In this document: one piece after another, positions 11,901-26,900 of the stretch | How the letters are laid out: every line of letters begins with the position of its first letter | How positions within the stretch are numbered: the stretch's first letter is position 1 | DNA from: Owenia fusiformis | Taxonomy: Eukaryota; Annelida; Polychaeta; Sabellida; Oweniidae | Length of the DNA: 64,000 nt | Assembly (NCBI GenBank): GCA_903813345.2 | Contig: CAIIXF020000001.1 | Coordinates: forward strand, 47,943,885 to 48,007,884 | Direction: 5' to 3' | The notes under the pieces: generated by a model | Database searches by the model: none | Told to the model about the DNA's origin: nothing | Seen by the model: only the letters and a program-made list of their open reading frames with translations | Position numbers and translations under genes: made by a program

Positions 11901-14900
11901 AATTTTTGAATACTTTTTGTTTTGTTAAATCAACCAAAATTTACTTTGTATAACTATAATATTGAGAGGTCTAAGATATATGTTGCATATGCTATTTTTT
12001 CCAACAAGCTTCGCAAAGATATTTTATTTCATTCTCAAGAATTGGTAAAAAGGAACAAAAACAATTGCACGAAAAATAAAAATGTTAACAAAAACAGTAT
12101 AAAATACATATATAAATTATTTTCATGGATATCCAAAAGAGGACATTTAAATCTACAATATGTAAAAATATCAAAATTGTCCAAAGCAGGCGTAACGTGC
12201 ATTAGATCACTGAGTGATGAACTTCTCCAAACCTAGTCTTTTCATCCGATTTTCAATCGTATTTTGATATCCAAGAACTCGATGTACAATAGTGCATCCT
12301 ATTCAATGTACGAATTAACCAAACCATTCCAATTTCTCATTTTGAAAAATACTTAAGTTAATTTTCGGAAAATTTTGATAAATTCAACTGTTTGGTACTT
12401 TTATCAAAATTTGAAATGTTCTGAAAAATGCAAGACCGGGTAGATTCCCTACTATATCTGAAAGGAGCCGTCTTTGACTTTTTTATTGGAAAAAGAGGAA
12501 TTAACTACTAAAAGTAATAAAAGCTACAATACTTTACAGTTTTACAATGCAATTTATTTACGTAATTAAATTTTTCATTTTCGAATGAAATATGTAAGTT
12601 ACTCAATGCACCCTATCACAAGGTATTTGATACTGTGACTGTCATAGGTAAAACTCTCAATGTCAATACAATCCTAAATCTTCGTCAATTCTGTATTTTG
12701 CCCACTTTGATACGAACGTTTTGAAAAATTGCAGTTCGTGAGTTCCCCGATTACCTGTTTTGTACAGACCGAGACTACAGATAGAAATACTCCTTGAGAA
12801 GCATTCAACACGATGAATACATACATAAAAGCCTCGTGTACAAATGGTCCAATGAATCCAAAGATCCAAGTAAATCCCATGATAACAAACAACTTAAAAT
12901 ACACATCAAAATGATATCCATCATCATTTCTGGCTAGATTTGATTGTTTCCAAGATTTTATTAACGCGATTATTGTCATGGTAAACATGACAATGTTGAA
13001 CAGAATAACACATGCTAGAGGCCCTGCAAAGAACAATAAGTTGGCTTTATGATTTGTGATTTGACATACATATGCACCGTACTTTGGTTTAAATGAACCA
13101 TCATCGCCCACACTATCCATAATTAAAGCTACAGCTACTATGGTTGCAGGGAGAGTCAAAGCAAACACACAATATCGAACAAGTTGCTTCTGACCTCTAG
13201 TTGATATCTGAACAGAAACACTAAACGTACGATACATGTCATACGCAATGACCCCCATCCACATGAATGTGACCAGGTATGCGTAGTGGATGAGTATGGC
13301 AATGACTTTACACAATTCCGGGACTGTCTCTACAAAAGGTCCAAGCAGATAAAGCACACTAGAGGTGCACAACGACACCACGAGGCAGAATTGGAGTTTG
13401 CCTGGGAACGAGTGAAACACCGTAACAGACACCTGGAGAACAATACGCACCAATAAACATATAATTGACAGCGTGAGACATATGATAGAAAGAATACCCA
13501 TTACTTTGATTGAATCAAGTGTAGCTTTTTCAATGCCATAAGAACTGCGTTGAAATGTTACAGTGTTTGTTTGCCATTTAAGATATGTGGAATAGTTTAG
13601 GAGTTTAGCAGAAAGGGAAATGACTTCACAGGTTCTTGGAGCTGACCATTTCAATAATTCTTCGAAATCTTTTTTCAGCCTATTGAATGTCTCATTATGA
13701 AATCTAGCACGACTACTAGTGTAATCAGCTGGCATCTTTGCAGTGTACTCCACTGAAAATGTACCATTGAGGGTATTGCTAGTGTGATCGTACACATTCG
13801 AAAACATATACGACACGTCCGTTTGCAGTTCTCCAATAAGTGAAGGTTCAGCCAATACATCTTCATTTACCATTTTTTGAATAAAGTCAATATTTGCTCG
13901 ACTAGAAAATTGAAAATCATCAGCTATTATGTATTCCAGTGTTGCAGTGACATTAAAAGGTGTGTACACATGCTCACAAGCATTGTCTCTTAGTACAAAG
14001 CCACTCTTACACACGGCTGTACAGTTTTCAACATTGGCGCATCTAGCATCTATTTGATTTCCATCAACTGTAAATCCAAAACTTAAAACATCATTTGCCT
14101 TTGGGTTAATGTTCATAATTAAGGAAAATGAAAACGATCCTATTTCAACAACTTCTCTATTATCCGTTCGATATATTTCAACTGAACAAAATCTGTTCTG
14201 CATCATTCGCCATCCGTTGTTGAGGTTACACATGGCACAATATTCATTCTTGTATGCCTTATTTTCCATACCATACATTTGCATTGGTTCTTCACGACAC
14301 AGCTGTTTTAGTCTGTCAGACATGCACACTGACTGATTACATTCAGCTACATGAGGCCAACACTCTCGCCCGAAATCAACAGGAAATGTTATATTTAACG
14401 AGCAACGACCTTCTAAAATGAAACGTTTTAGTTTCTCAATCGATGTGAGTTTGTGTTTGGCCGACCTTTCGCATCTCACTGAAGTAGGCCATATATTGAT
14501 GTGTGACATGTTAACATTGTTACACTTAGCGCAGTTCAAGTTGACAAAGTTAAGACCTGTATTTTGATCGTACACCGGATTGTTGTTATCCAGATTCATA
14601 CTAGTAGTATCGCCTTTTGTATTTGGAAAGCAAGGTGTCTTGTTGTGATCATCACAAGCCACCACCATTGATGCGTACCTATCCATGCCATCTAGTTTTA
14701 CACAGTTTAACTCCCGTGCTACATTTCCTTGCTGTATATTTGCCTCTGTAGGACATGCCCATGCAAAGTCCTCACAGCAGTCTCCATTTATGATACAGTG
14801 TTCGTCGCAGGCACAGTGTCTTGTAGTTGGGAATTCTGTCTTTTTGCCACAATGTCCGGCACACCTATATTGGTTAGGTTGTAATTCGGTGCAATTTGCG

Positions 14901-17900
14901 ACGTCATTCATTGCCCTCTCGAGTTCCAAGCTATTGCTACACGGACTAGGAGGCCATATCGTAAATTCCATGGATTGAGTATACACCTGAATAACAGGAG
15001 GTGGGATGAATAGAGCTGTTGGTGCCACACTCGTTTCATCATCGAGCGCTGACCACATTGTCGCATAGTATGGTTGCCCTGTCATATTGTGTGGTCGTCC
15101 TGTATAACTAGCGCTTCCAGTTTCAGCCACTTGAGTTTTATCTTCAAGAGCTACGTTTGGGGCTGTTACTTCATTAGCATCCGTAATAGCGTCATCCTGT
15201 TGGTCATTAAGAACAGTCCCTGCAACTACTGTCCAAACTTCCAACAGATGACTTTTGATTATGATGCTGCCGAAGACTGCAAACAGCGTCACGAGATTCT
15301 TTGGGAGTACCATATCGCCAGAGGAAACAATATGGATTATGTTGCTTAAAGTTAATACCTTGCTTAATGCGCGAATATGATCGTTCTTGTTTGATATGAT
15401 CTCCTCACTTCCTTTGATTTATATAGTTACCCTAGTGTGCTTTATGTATTCATTAAAATGAACTAGTGGTCCTCTGATGATGAGACTGTGATGATAGATT
15501 TGAAAGCAATCTATAACAAATAATGCATTTCCATTAACTTCACTTACTAATGTTTTTCCTGATAATAGCAAACGTTCGAAAGTATCCGTTAATGTTAATT
15601 TAACAGAGATGAGGCGGTAAATAATTTATATCTTTTAACTGAATTTTGTTCAACTGTTCTTAAATGTTCATCTAATGCGAGTGACTCTAAATGCCGTTAA
15701 CAGTATCTATAGTCTTGGCATTATTGTCTGTTTATTCCCTCGTGAGAATTAATTGAATTATTCGGAATTGAGAAAAAATATTTATTATTTCCTACTGAAA
15801 ATTGTTTTTCACTAATATCACCTACACAAATACGCAATACGTAATGATATAATTTGCATTTAATCGAATTACTAAAAAGTCACCTACCTACCTACCTACA
15901 TATCGGAACAATGTTCTATTGTATCTCATTTTACTAGGAGTTCGATGGACATCGGCTTTGATAATTAATGATTCTGAGAAACAAATGCGTGAAATATTAA
16001 TCGGATAATGTCCAACTCCACCCTATTTTGTTTTAGTCGTGGTAAAACAATAGTTCATCCGTGATCTCTAGTTAAACCCGGACCCTAGTCAACTCGGACG
16101 GACCCTTATGTGTCATATATAAAATCACGACAATGGAACATATTTATGACAGTAAAAATAGGATACAAGAAAATTAATTAGTAGTTAACGACACCGATCC
16201 TTCATTTTGATTGTCATTACAATATAATTCCTATCGTTATGTTTGCCTCTAAGTTAATAATAGTTTAATAGTAATGGCATCATCTAATCTTATCAAAATA
16301 AACGTATTCAGTTGGCGCGCATTGTTGACACAAAGTATATTATTCAGCATTCTGATACTCAGACCATCTCTGCTATGCACAGGTTCTAGAAGGAAACTGA
16401 GAGAAGGCTGTGATATCTCACGATGATTATGCAGTGTTACATCACAATAATACATCAAAATGTTCTTTGATGTTCAGCTATGTATAGTCAAGTATTAGAT
16501 TAAATGTGTCTTACCGCAACCTATTTCATCAGAGGCGTCAATACAATCGGCAATTCTGTTACATTTTTTTGTGTCTGGGATGCATCCCCCTTTACCACAC
16601 TGGAATTCGTCGCCGGTACACACTTAAACATACAAGATCCCATTGCATTCAGTGTCAAGAGAAACAGTACTGCCTTCATGTGCAAATTCATACTTCATAC
16701 AAAATCTATTACTTAGTTAAAAGGTACCCTTACCACAACCAATCTCATCTGACCCATCACTACATCCAGCTATACCATCGCAGCGGTAAAATTTATGGAT
16801 ACAAGTACCATCCGAGCACTTGAATTCTTCACTTGAACAATCTAAAAATAACGTTTGTTTGTTAATGTATTATTTTTCATTTTCCATCATTTCAACATTT
16901 TTAAAGAATGCAGTAAAATTAGATGAAAATAATAACCGTAAAAATTTGTGGTTCCCACATCTGTATACTATGAACTCTAGGGTTGTGTTATAATTGTAAC
17001 ATGAGGTTTGTGCAACATAAATATAAGCTCTCATTTGGTTTGTCCAAAAAGGGCATTTGCATCCAAACTGGTTTTTAAATTTGAAAAGTTAGAATTCATA
17101 GGCAAGAAAGATGTTCAGCATGATCTAAATTCTTTCTTACTGCAATGGTGTTCGTCAGTACCATCTCCACAGTCATCTTTGTTATTACACACATAATGTT
17201 GGGGTACACACCGCTGATTGGCACACTCAAATGCATTACACACTATAACAAAACATAATCAACAAAATCATTAATAAACAATAGAACTAATGTGGCATTT
17301 GCAGAAGTTATAATGGAAGAATGGCATTCCGATACAAATTTAATTTTAAAGAAGCTCTGATGTCTGCAAAATTTCATCGATGAAACCTGTCAATTTTAGG
17401 AGATATTGCCTGCTTCAATGGTCTCCTTTTTCTGATCACTCTATATTTTGTTTGATATCAAGTGACTTTTAACTAGAGAAATAGCTAATTTGATAAATCG
17501 GTATCTTACTTGGAGGATCAGGGTGATCAGCATCCATTATGGATATATCATCCAATGCAATATCTCCTCGGTAATCTATACCTCTCACTACTTCGATGAC
17601 AATTTCAGTCTCTTCCTGGACAAGCATTAAGGACCCAAACTGCCAATCCTGACTTACTTCTCCCTTTTTTATCCACATAGACTTTATGTTTCCTTGGTGA
17701 TTAAACACAAATAAAGATCAAAAATAAATATGCATTCGAAGATACGCATGTTTTCCATACTATGGATTTTGCTTTCGAATCAATCACCACTGGAGAAAAT
17801 TCGTAGAACTATCTATAAGCATATGGTTTTGGCCAGTTGGTTTGAACATCACATAGCAGACATATTTAGAAATTTTATTTTACCGAAGGACGAAGATCAA

Positions 17901-20900
17901 ATCACCTTGTCTGTCCATCTGGGCTACCATCAAGGAACCGATACCTCCTCCGTACATGTGGTAAAAGAAGGTTAGTTTTTTGGGCTTTGTGAATGTCCTG
18001 AACGCCGATCTGAGGCGAGCCTTATCCCCCGCTTTTGCAAGGGAACTGGCCTCGGCATAAATGTAATGTCCTGAAACATCATATTTATAAAAGTTGAGTT
18101 CAGCATGAAATAATGTGTCAAACCTAAACGCCAATTATAGTAAGGAGCAGGCATGATTTGTATTTTGAATTGTGTTCTGTACCTTTCCCTGTAGTATGGT
18201 CGTACAAGGGTCCGGTTTCAAACGAATGTGTGAGCCCAAGGTGGATTGCCCAATGGTACATTGTTGGTTCGTCCTTTCTATAGCCACAGAGACCATGTTC
18301 AAATGTGCAATGCTCGATCGTTTCTATCACATCTGGAAAGTAAAGATTTTAGGGACTCGTTCATATTCCTCAGTCTTTTTATGGTCTATGATTATTTTTT
18401 ATTTCACTATATCCGGTACTGTATGTAGAGTTCACACATATATTGTACATATTGCATATATTCACTAAAAGTATGTACATTATATGTACGCAAAAGTCAC
18501 TGCAATTTACGAATCTTTGGTTACAATATTTAGATACAATTATGTTAGGGACACAGGGAATGCAGGCTTAGACAAATTACGAAATGAATGTGTAAGTTTT
18601 AATTGGAATATCATACCAACGTTAGTTTTTGTTATCCCACATTTTATACCAATAGAACTTCTCTCATTTCTGCATTCTTCGGGCCTTTGGGGTTCACAAT
18701 CAGGAGCTATACACATGTAACATTCGTTAATAGAGGACTCTGTACCGTCACATTGTACTTCACTGACGCTGGTTGCCACGTAGTCACCAGCACCATAGAG
18801 GGACTGGGGTTGGTAAGTTGCCCCTTCAGTTCTGTATAACGATTAAACTTGGTATTTGATGAATAGAAACACAAAAAGGTGGCGTATGCCTGTAGTGTAG
18901 TTTAGTTTGGACATTGCACATTTTGAATTACATATATTGTTTGTTCCATTTTTTAAACGTCCTATGTGCTTTGTTGATGAACTATTCGTAATTTGCTTTA
19001 CATTTAGCTCTGTCCAACAGATAGAAAAATTAGCAAATAAATGAAATTGTATTTTTTAAAACAATGGCTCGGACTACACTCACTCAAGTCCCAATTGTTT
19101 ACATGTTACTGCAGCTGCATGGTCATTGAACATTGTATGACATACAGGAGCCCATGTGTTATTGTGATACAACTCTAATCTTCCCTCTTCTGGTCTTCCA
19201 CCCTCAACAAGCCTCATACCCACTGGCTCTGTATTGGATGAAATGATTACAAGATATATCGTGCTTAGAGTCTCAAAGAGTGGCGTTATACTTATCGCCT
19301 ATTAAGATATTTGTTGTTATATCTGGTCAAGGTTGAGGATAATATTAATTTTTAAAACAAATCATTTAATCAATGAGGCCGCAAAGTACCTTCAGCACAC
19401 GTTAGTTTCATATAGCCATATGGGCAGGTTGATGATTCTTGAATGAGCGAGGTCTCGCATGTTGCCAACGTATGGACGTTACCATTGCACCAAAATACTG
19501 AGTAGAAGAAATCATCGGTGGAAGGCTTCCATTTAGCATCTTCGATCAGTTTGCCACTCCCACTGGAATATATAATGTTAAATTCCAAATTAATTGAACG
19601 TTGATGTGACAGTGAAGTCGAGGCATTAGGATCCATTGGTTTGGGATCGAAAGATTTGTCCGCTTATGTGGGGCATGCTATGTTTCAGAAAACTTCACAA
19701 TTTTTTTAAATCATATGTTTTGTTTTTTTTATATCCACAAAGGATATACCCATTGCATGGTGATTTTCTTTGGTCTACCATAGCGGACAGTGCAAATCTG
19801 TCGATCTCAGCTTCACTGGTCAGTATCAAGTGAAGGTTACCTTTGTGGATGATCAGCAGACTACATGACGTTTTACTTCAAAGGATAAAACACCGTTTAC
19901 TTAATTTATTAGTAAAACATGATACCTTTGTTGATATCCGAGTGTTTTACAGGCAACTCTAGCAAGGCTTAATATTTCTGGATCCCCTATACAAACAGGA
20001 CCCCAGTGGCCTTGTCCGTTACCGACTTCAACTACACCTTCGTTCTTCTTTGAACCTCCATAAAGCCGAAACTTAAGACCTAAAAATGAAAACCCCGTAG
20101 ATTTAAGTGAAAAGGTTAAGTAATTTTTAGAAAGAACTATTCTCTAAGAGGTTCAATATGCACAAAAATGGTATGATAAGGATATTACATTTTTACTAAA
20201 CCATCCGAACGCGCACAATGAAAGAAGATCTCGTAGAATACAATACATTTCAACCTTTACCTTCACATTTGCCTTTTGATAAAGTGATTTCATCGATATG
20301 AGTAGGCATATCATAATTTGAGAAACGTAGTTTCAGCTGTGACACACCAGATTTGATATCAAATGCAATTTTAGACCATTTTAACCTTTGAACATATGCG
20401 TATGATCCTTTCGCAACCTGCTCGCCTAAAATTAGAATTAACACATTACTGTAAAATTCAGGTCTGATTAAGGTCTCTGGGACCTGGGTAGAAGAAATTC
20501 ACACCAAACAGGAAATGAAAAAAACATGAGGATTTTTTAATTTTTTGAACTTGGATAACAAAGTTCTGGTTTGACCTTCAGTCAGTTTTACGACTCTCAT
20601 ATATTATTTACAAGACCAGGATCACAATGGTCATGGTCGAAATGATAGTCTAGCTTTTTCAGCCCTCTGAAAAGTGCCTGAAAAATAGTCAAAAGTTGTC
20701 CTTTCGGAAAGCTCATCAAAACAGATTTTTTAATTTTTCAGAAAATGTGCCCAATATATTGTTTGAAATGATAGGAGCTTTGAAAATTTGAATTCATTCC
20801 TCAAAATAGAGAGAAATGAAAAAATGGTTTGAAAAGCAATCCCCTTTCCTTTTTATGAACACAATTTTTGTTTCAGACAATTTTTCAAATTTCAAAGCTG

Positions 20901-23900
20901 CTTTCATATTAAAGAAATATATTAGGCAAATTTTCTGAAAAAATCAAAATATTCTGTTCGATGACCTTTCCGAAAGGATAATTTTTAACTATATTCAAAT
21001 TCATCATTGACCATAATAATTGTGTTCCTGGTCGTGTAAATGATATGTGAAACTAGGAAAATTGAGTGAAGGTCAATACAGGACGCTGTTATCTTAGTTC
21101 AAAACATTTCAAAAATCCAGTATGTTTTTCACTACCTGTTCGGTTTTCTGATAACTATCCCGAAACGTTGAATGACTTACAAAGTAAGTGAGTAATTATC
21201 AAGCCTGTGTCTGAATAAAAAACATTTCTGATAGAGACATCCAAAATTGTCAAATATCATTAGCATGAAAGTACATTTATGAGCCAAATGGTGCAACTGA
21301 TTCAGCAACATTATACAGAAAATAATCTTATAGACTGCTAAAACTGTGAAAATTATGTCACATGATATTATTGTTGGCTTGAGCCTTGCTAGTTTTTTGT
21401 CTGACCTATTCAAATTGCGTACATACCAGTTCCCAAATCAAACACATTGATTCTCCCACTCCTGGATGCAATTGTTTTGCTGATATGAAAGGAAAGACAA
21501 GTTTCCCCATCTAAGTTGCTAAATTGAGGAAGAGTTATGTAAATGTAGTCAGATCCACTTTTAGTTAGTTCACCATACAAGTAGTATCCTAAAGTCAGAG
21601 ACACGTATTGAATTACAAACAGCATTATCATTTTATAGCTTGAGACAACAATGAATCGTTTATTAGTATATTTCAATAAAATAAGATAAAATAACACACG
21701 TAAAATGTCTACCATTTTTCTAAATGGCCACTTACAAGCCAAATTGTCAAAAGATAGTGTACCATGCTTATGAGAATTCACATATCAAACATGAACAAAA
21801 TCACTCCACTACTTTTCCAGTTACAGGAAAAATCGGCTTCCATTTTTCAAGATAGCCGTTATGTTTTTGGAAAATAAATAGATTTTAAACTTAATTCATA
21901 TTTTATTCTATGTACGTAAAATCTGTAAAACTGACACTAAAATGGCTGAAATTTTGAAACTGAAGACCGTTTTAAAAATCGGCTAAAAAGCAGAACTTTT
22001 ACTTACACAGGGCATATACCTATAAACTTTTTTTCTTTTTTTTTATTTATTGGATCTTACACATACATCATATACATGATATACACATATGTTCATATAA
22101 TTCTTTTACATTTTACAAATAGGTACTATTTTAACAGCTCATCTCCATGTATGAGGATTTTCTAACAATATGGTTTACAAATGTTTACAGCATAACGTAC
22201 AATGGTCTTCAAAAACATATAGATTACCACAGTTTTATAATATATAACTCCATACCTTAAATATAATACATAGTTATTGGCTTAATAGTTCACTAACCTA
22301 TAAACTATAAACAATCGTTGGCCAACGGACAGACGCACGAACGAAAAGACGGACGGAGGGAACCTTTATCCCCCAATCCTTTTACCGATTGTAAGCTTTT
22401 TAAAATGTTGCTATATATTTTTCGACTTACATTGAACGCATTGCACAAAACGCTGGTATTGTGTTGAGGAATCCTGTTATCTTACCTCCAGATTTTGTAA
22501 CATCCCGCATAGGTCCTGGAGTTGCCCCCTCGCCCCCAGGCGGTTTTAATCCTTGTATATCAGCAATTACGTAAGTTTGGTCAGCTGGTTCAATAAATAG
22601 GCCACAGTCTGGTTGTGTGGGCGATTCAAAGTCACAATGAAATATTTCATTAGATGGTCCTGAAATATAAAGATTCGGTATTTTAGCAAATATAGATAAT
22701 CGTAATTAAGTACAAGTGAAGAAGAAGGATGGACAGTTTTTCTATAAATAATATTTTTTATAAATCAACAATGTCACGATTAGTCTAGTTTAGAAAAATC
22801 AAAAATACTAACTTCATCAAGTGCATTTATGGGGCCCCTTCACATACATTTACTGACTAGAACAATGAAATAATAACTTGAACCAAACGGATATCATGTG
22901 GTACATGCATCAAGCAAACGTACCAGCTTAAATACTAGAAGGAATAAAAATACGCATAAATCGAAAAGACAAATACAATTCTGATTTGTCAGTTTCTCTT
23001 TATCTAAAGCTCGTGAGAGACTGTTCCAAGGGAAAATGTATACTGTGGATCAAACAATGCAAACTCTGGACAATAATCGAATACCACTTGGAACTAACAT
23101 ATAGATATTGCAAAACATATACTTAAACTTCTTACTAGGACAATTAACCTCATCTGAATGAGAGCTGCAGTCATAGATGTGATCACATTTCAATTTATTT
23201 GGTAAGCATTTGTTGCTTCCTTCACATCTGAACATGCCATCTTTACAATCTGAAAATACACTCTATTATGAGTAAAACATGTCAACAGCGTATGCTATGC
23301 AGCAGACTAGTTTTGTTCTTACTTGATGATGACGATCTAGTTGTATTAATAACGGATTTACACAATATATCTCATGAATTGGTGACAACCCTCGTCCCAA
23401 TCCATAACCCTTTGCAACTGTATGCCTGTTATGGTCATGAAATGCATGCGATGGACAAGACGTTTGATTGTACATCAAATACGCTATGATGCCTAACTAA
23501 CTACTGCATACTAGACTGAAGCAAAGAGTATATGTACGACCCCTGATTCCTACAACTTATATAATTTTATACACCTCAGAGTTGGAGAACAGAATGGTGA
23601 GGGAACGTGCATAGAAAGCTTGGTGCAAAATCAAGAATGCGATGCAATTATATTATCAATTATATAAACAATAGTTGTTCTCATAAGTCAGGACTGGTGA
23701 TAACGGAAATGCATATTGCAGAGGAGTGGTCTATCCAATAGATCAGGAGTGGTATGCTCTATCGTTTACAAAACATGAACATATACTTGTTAATAAATCG
23801 AACTTCATTAATGCATATGTGACCTAACCAATAAGAATTACATTTTAGATATACCTTGAAATGCACAAGTGCCATCTATTATTCGTATGTCATCCAAACC

Positions 23901-26900
23901 AAAACCAGCTCCACCGATATCCATCTCTACATAGAACTCCCCTGGTAATATTTCAACTTCTGCCTATTACATAATGACATTTTTAGAGGGGTCAACAATG
24001 ACATCTCGATAACAGAATAACGATTTTTTTTTAAAATAGTGCAAATTATAAAAGAAATATTTTAATATTATTTCACACTTGCTTTCATATTCCAGTTGGA
24101 ATTTACAATGGTATGCATATTTTTCAGTTCATAATCTTCAGCTACAGTAAATTGCCGAAGCATGTGGTTAAAAGTTCTGATTAATACCAATCAAAATTCT
24201 CTTTGTAGCATTCGAATATTCTTTTGATGAATAAAATCGAATTACCTTATACCAAGCACCAGGTAAAAGATTATGCGCATTCCAAAACTCCCTCTTGTTC
24301 AAAACTAAATTTCCATCTCCATCTACGCCCTTGAATATTTGATATATTCTGGTCACGGACCCAGACACCATTCTTATTGTGAAGCTCATGCAAGAACGAC
24401 TGAGCTTGTTCATAAAGGGTCCCTGATTACTCGGTGGTGAGTTAATCAGAACTGGACCCGCTGTTTCTACTAGATGACCTTAAATGGTATGATATAAAAT
24501 TCCTTCAAACAGTTTTAAATAATTATATTTCATACCTTTTTACTATAGTTTAACTAAAGAATGGTAGAAATACAGGATATTCAGTATGTAAGGATACATG
24601 CTCTACCCATGAAAGTATTCATAATTCGAATTCTACGTTACCATATCCATTTCTTAATGTTGTGTCTATCCCCTGTTTTCTCTCGATGACACCATATGGT
24701 ATGTGCCAACCACATAGCCCACCACCTTCGAAGTCACAAGTGAAATTATCTGCAAATTTAAAATGTATCATATACTTTGTAATAAGCTATGTTCAATGTC
24801 AGTCTATGCACTGTTATTGATTCTCCCGGTCCCTCACCAGAGTTTTAAGAAAATAAAGATAATAGATTTATTTAAATGATATACATATTAAATTCTAAAT
24901 GGGAAAATGAGAGTACAACAGCTTTACGAAAACACATATGAATATGTGAGATATACGTAAATATAAACTAAACTGTTCTCTTCAAAGCTGTCAATGTTGT
25001 CTTAATACCTGAAGAACATGCATCAATGTGAGCAGTGATGTCATCTAAGGCAATATCTGACCTATAGGAGTGTCCACGCATACCCATGAATTCTACATCA
25101 TATCCCCCGGCAGGAAGGGTTACACTAGCAAGATGCCAACCTTTACCCTGATCTCCTTCCATCTTCCACAGCTCCTGGGTGAGGTTATCAGACTTTCTTC
25201 TACAACGCCGATTGATCCATCATTCAATATTGTATCACAAGAGTTGGAGGCCATACTTGCACTCATTATATTTTCATTATTTTGAAACCAAAAAGACGAG
25301 TTTAATTGTTTTCAAAAAGGTTTCATCTTAGTTTAGGGTACGCTTCAATGTGCTATGAAATAAGCTTTCCATTCAAATTTCCCGAATTCATAAATGCTTC
25401 TAAATGGGTAAGATTTACTTGAAGATGTATTGTCTCTTAGATTATTCACGGACAATCAGTGATGTCCCATTATGATTGCATTATACAACATTACATAGCT
25501 AAGATATATCCCGAGACCAAGTTATGCGCGCAGTAATGCCGATATATTGAGAAAATCGGCAGAAAACCAAGACGCAATAAAAGGAAATTTCAATCACGTA
25601 ACACGAGGGTTGTCACTTAACTTTAAACCAGAAAGCCAATCAGATTCAGAGCGGTTTTAATTATTTATTTTCGAAATTCCGATCGTCTAGCATATAATTC
25701 ATTTCTGCGTACAATGATAAAATTGACACCGTAAACGTATGGGTCAGTATCTAACAGTTGGAAAATTGATGGATGAACCTGCTGTTTTACATCTTATGCA
25801 ACAAAATCAAGCGGTATTCCAGTTGTGTTCCGATCAGACACTACCTCTTTAAGGATCTCATTCGGTGCTTCCATTCAATACTTACACACTATTCAAAGAT
25901 AATGATCCCATATGGTCACCAAACATAGAATAATAGAAAATTAGGCAATATGGTCTGCTCAGGTCTACACGCTTCACCATATATGCAGTATCATCATCGG
26001 GTACGGACGATGCTTCCAAGAAAATATATTGATCTCCATCCTTAGTGTTAGCTGTATGGCCTTTGTCAGGTCCAGTGTTGGCTGTACCAGTTTTTAGATT
26101 CTCGAATCCCCATTTAAATTTCTCCCCGTCCACAAGACTATACTCACACTGATCCACCCCAAAATCGCAATTTAGTCCAACAACTGAAAAGAAGAGAGAT
26201 TAAAATCCAATGTTTGCTAGTTTTAAAACTTAGTGGAATTTGTTCCCATTTTTCAAAACACAAGACGAAGGTAACGAATTATTAGGCCATACTGGTCCAC
26301 TAAAGCTTACTGTCATTGTTGATTGTAGTTGTAACTGGGGGGAATGTAGTTGTCGTTGTGCTTGGTGTAGACGTAGTGGGTACTGTTGTTATTGCTGGAG
26401 CTTGAGTTGAAGGAGCTTGCGTTGTGGGAGTTTTTGTTGGAGGAGCTTTTGTTGGAAGTTGTGTTGAAAGAGTTTCTGTTGTTGTGGAAGTTTTTGTTGT
26501 AGGAGCTTTTGTTGTTGTAGATTTTGTTGGAACAGCTTGTGAGGTAGGAGCCTTTGTTGGGGATTGTGTTGGTGGAGTTTCGGTTGTTGTTGGAGCCGCT
26601 GTAATAACAGTTTCTTTTCTGGTTGTTGTGACTTGAGTCGTCGGCGGTTTCAAAACTGGTGGTGTTGTCATTTCTTTCGATTCGATGAGTTTTCCTAAAT
26701 TAAACATATTTTAATGTTGCTTAAACTTCGCTAAAATAAGTTCTATTTGAGGTTTGGTGGTGTTCTTTATGGGTGTTTTTTCAAATATTATAATTTCTCT
26801 GAATTAAATTTTGATTAGGCCTGTTTTATGTTGGTATCTAACAATTACATGAATGTCTTGAACCATGTAACTGGAACAAATTAATCAGTAGGTCCGACAT

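Noticed and set aside
11922-12236. 104-codon plus-strand frame in the protease intron
   Set aside because: Lys/Asn/Ile-rich translation typical of AT-rich DNA; no start context, no domain.
26424-26636. Plus-strand Val/Gly-rich frame
   Set aside because: Antisense shadow of the Thr/Pro-rich protease exon.
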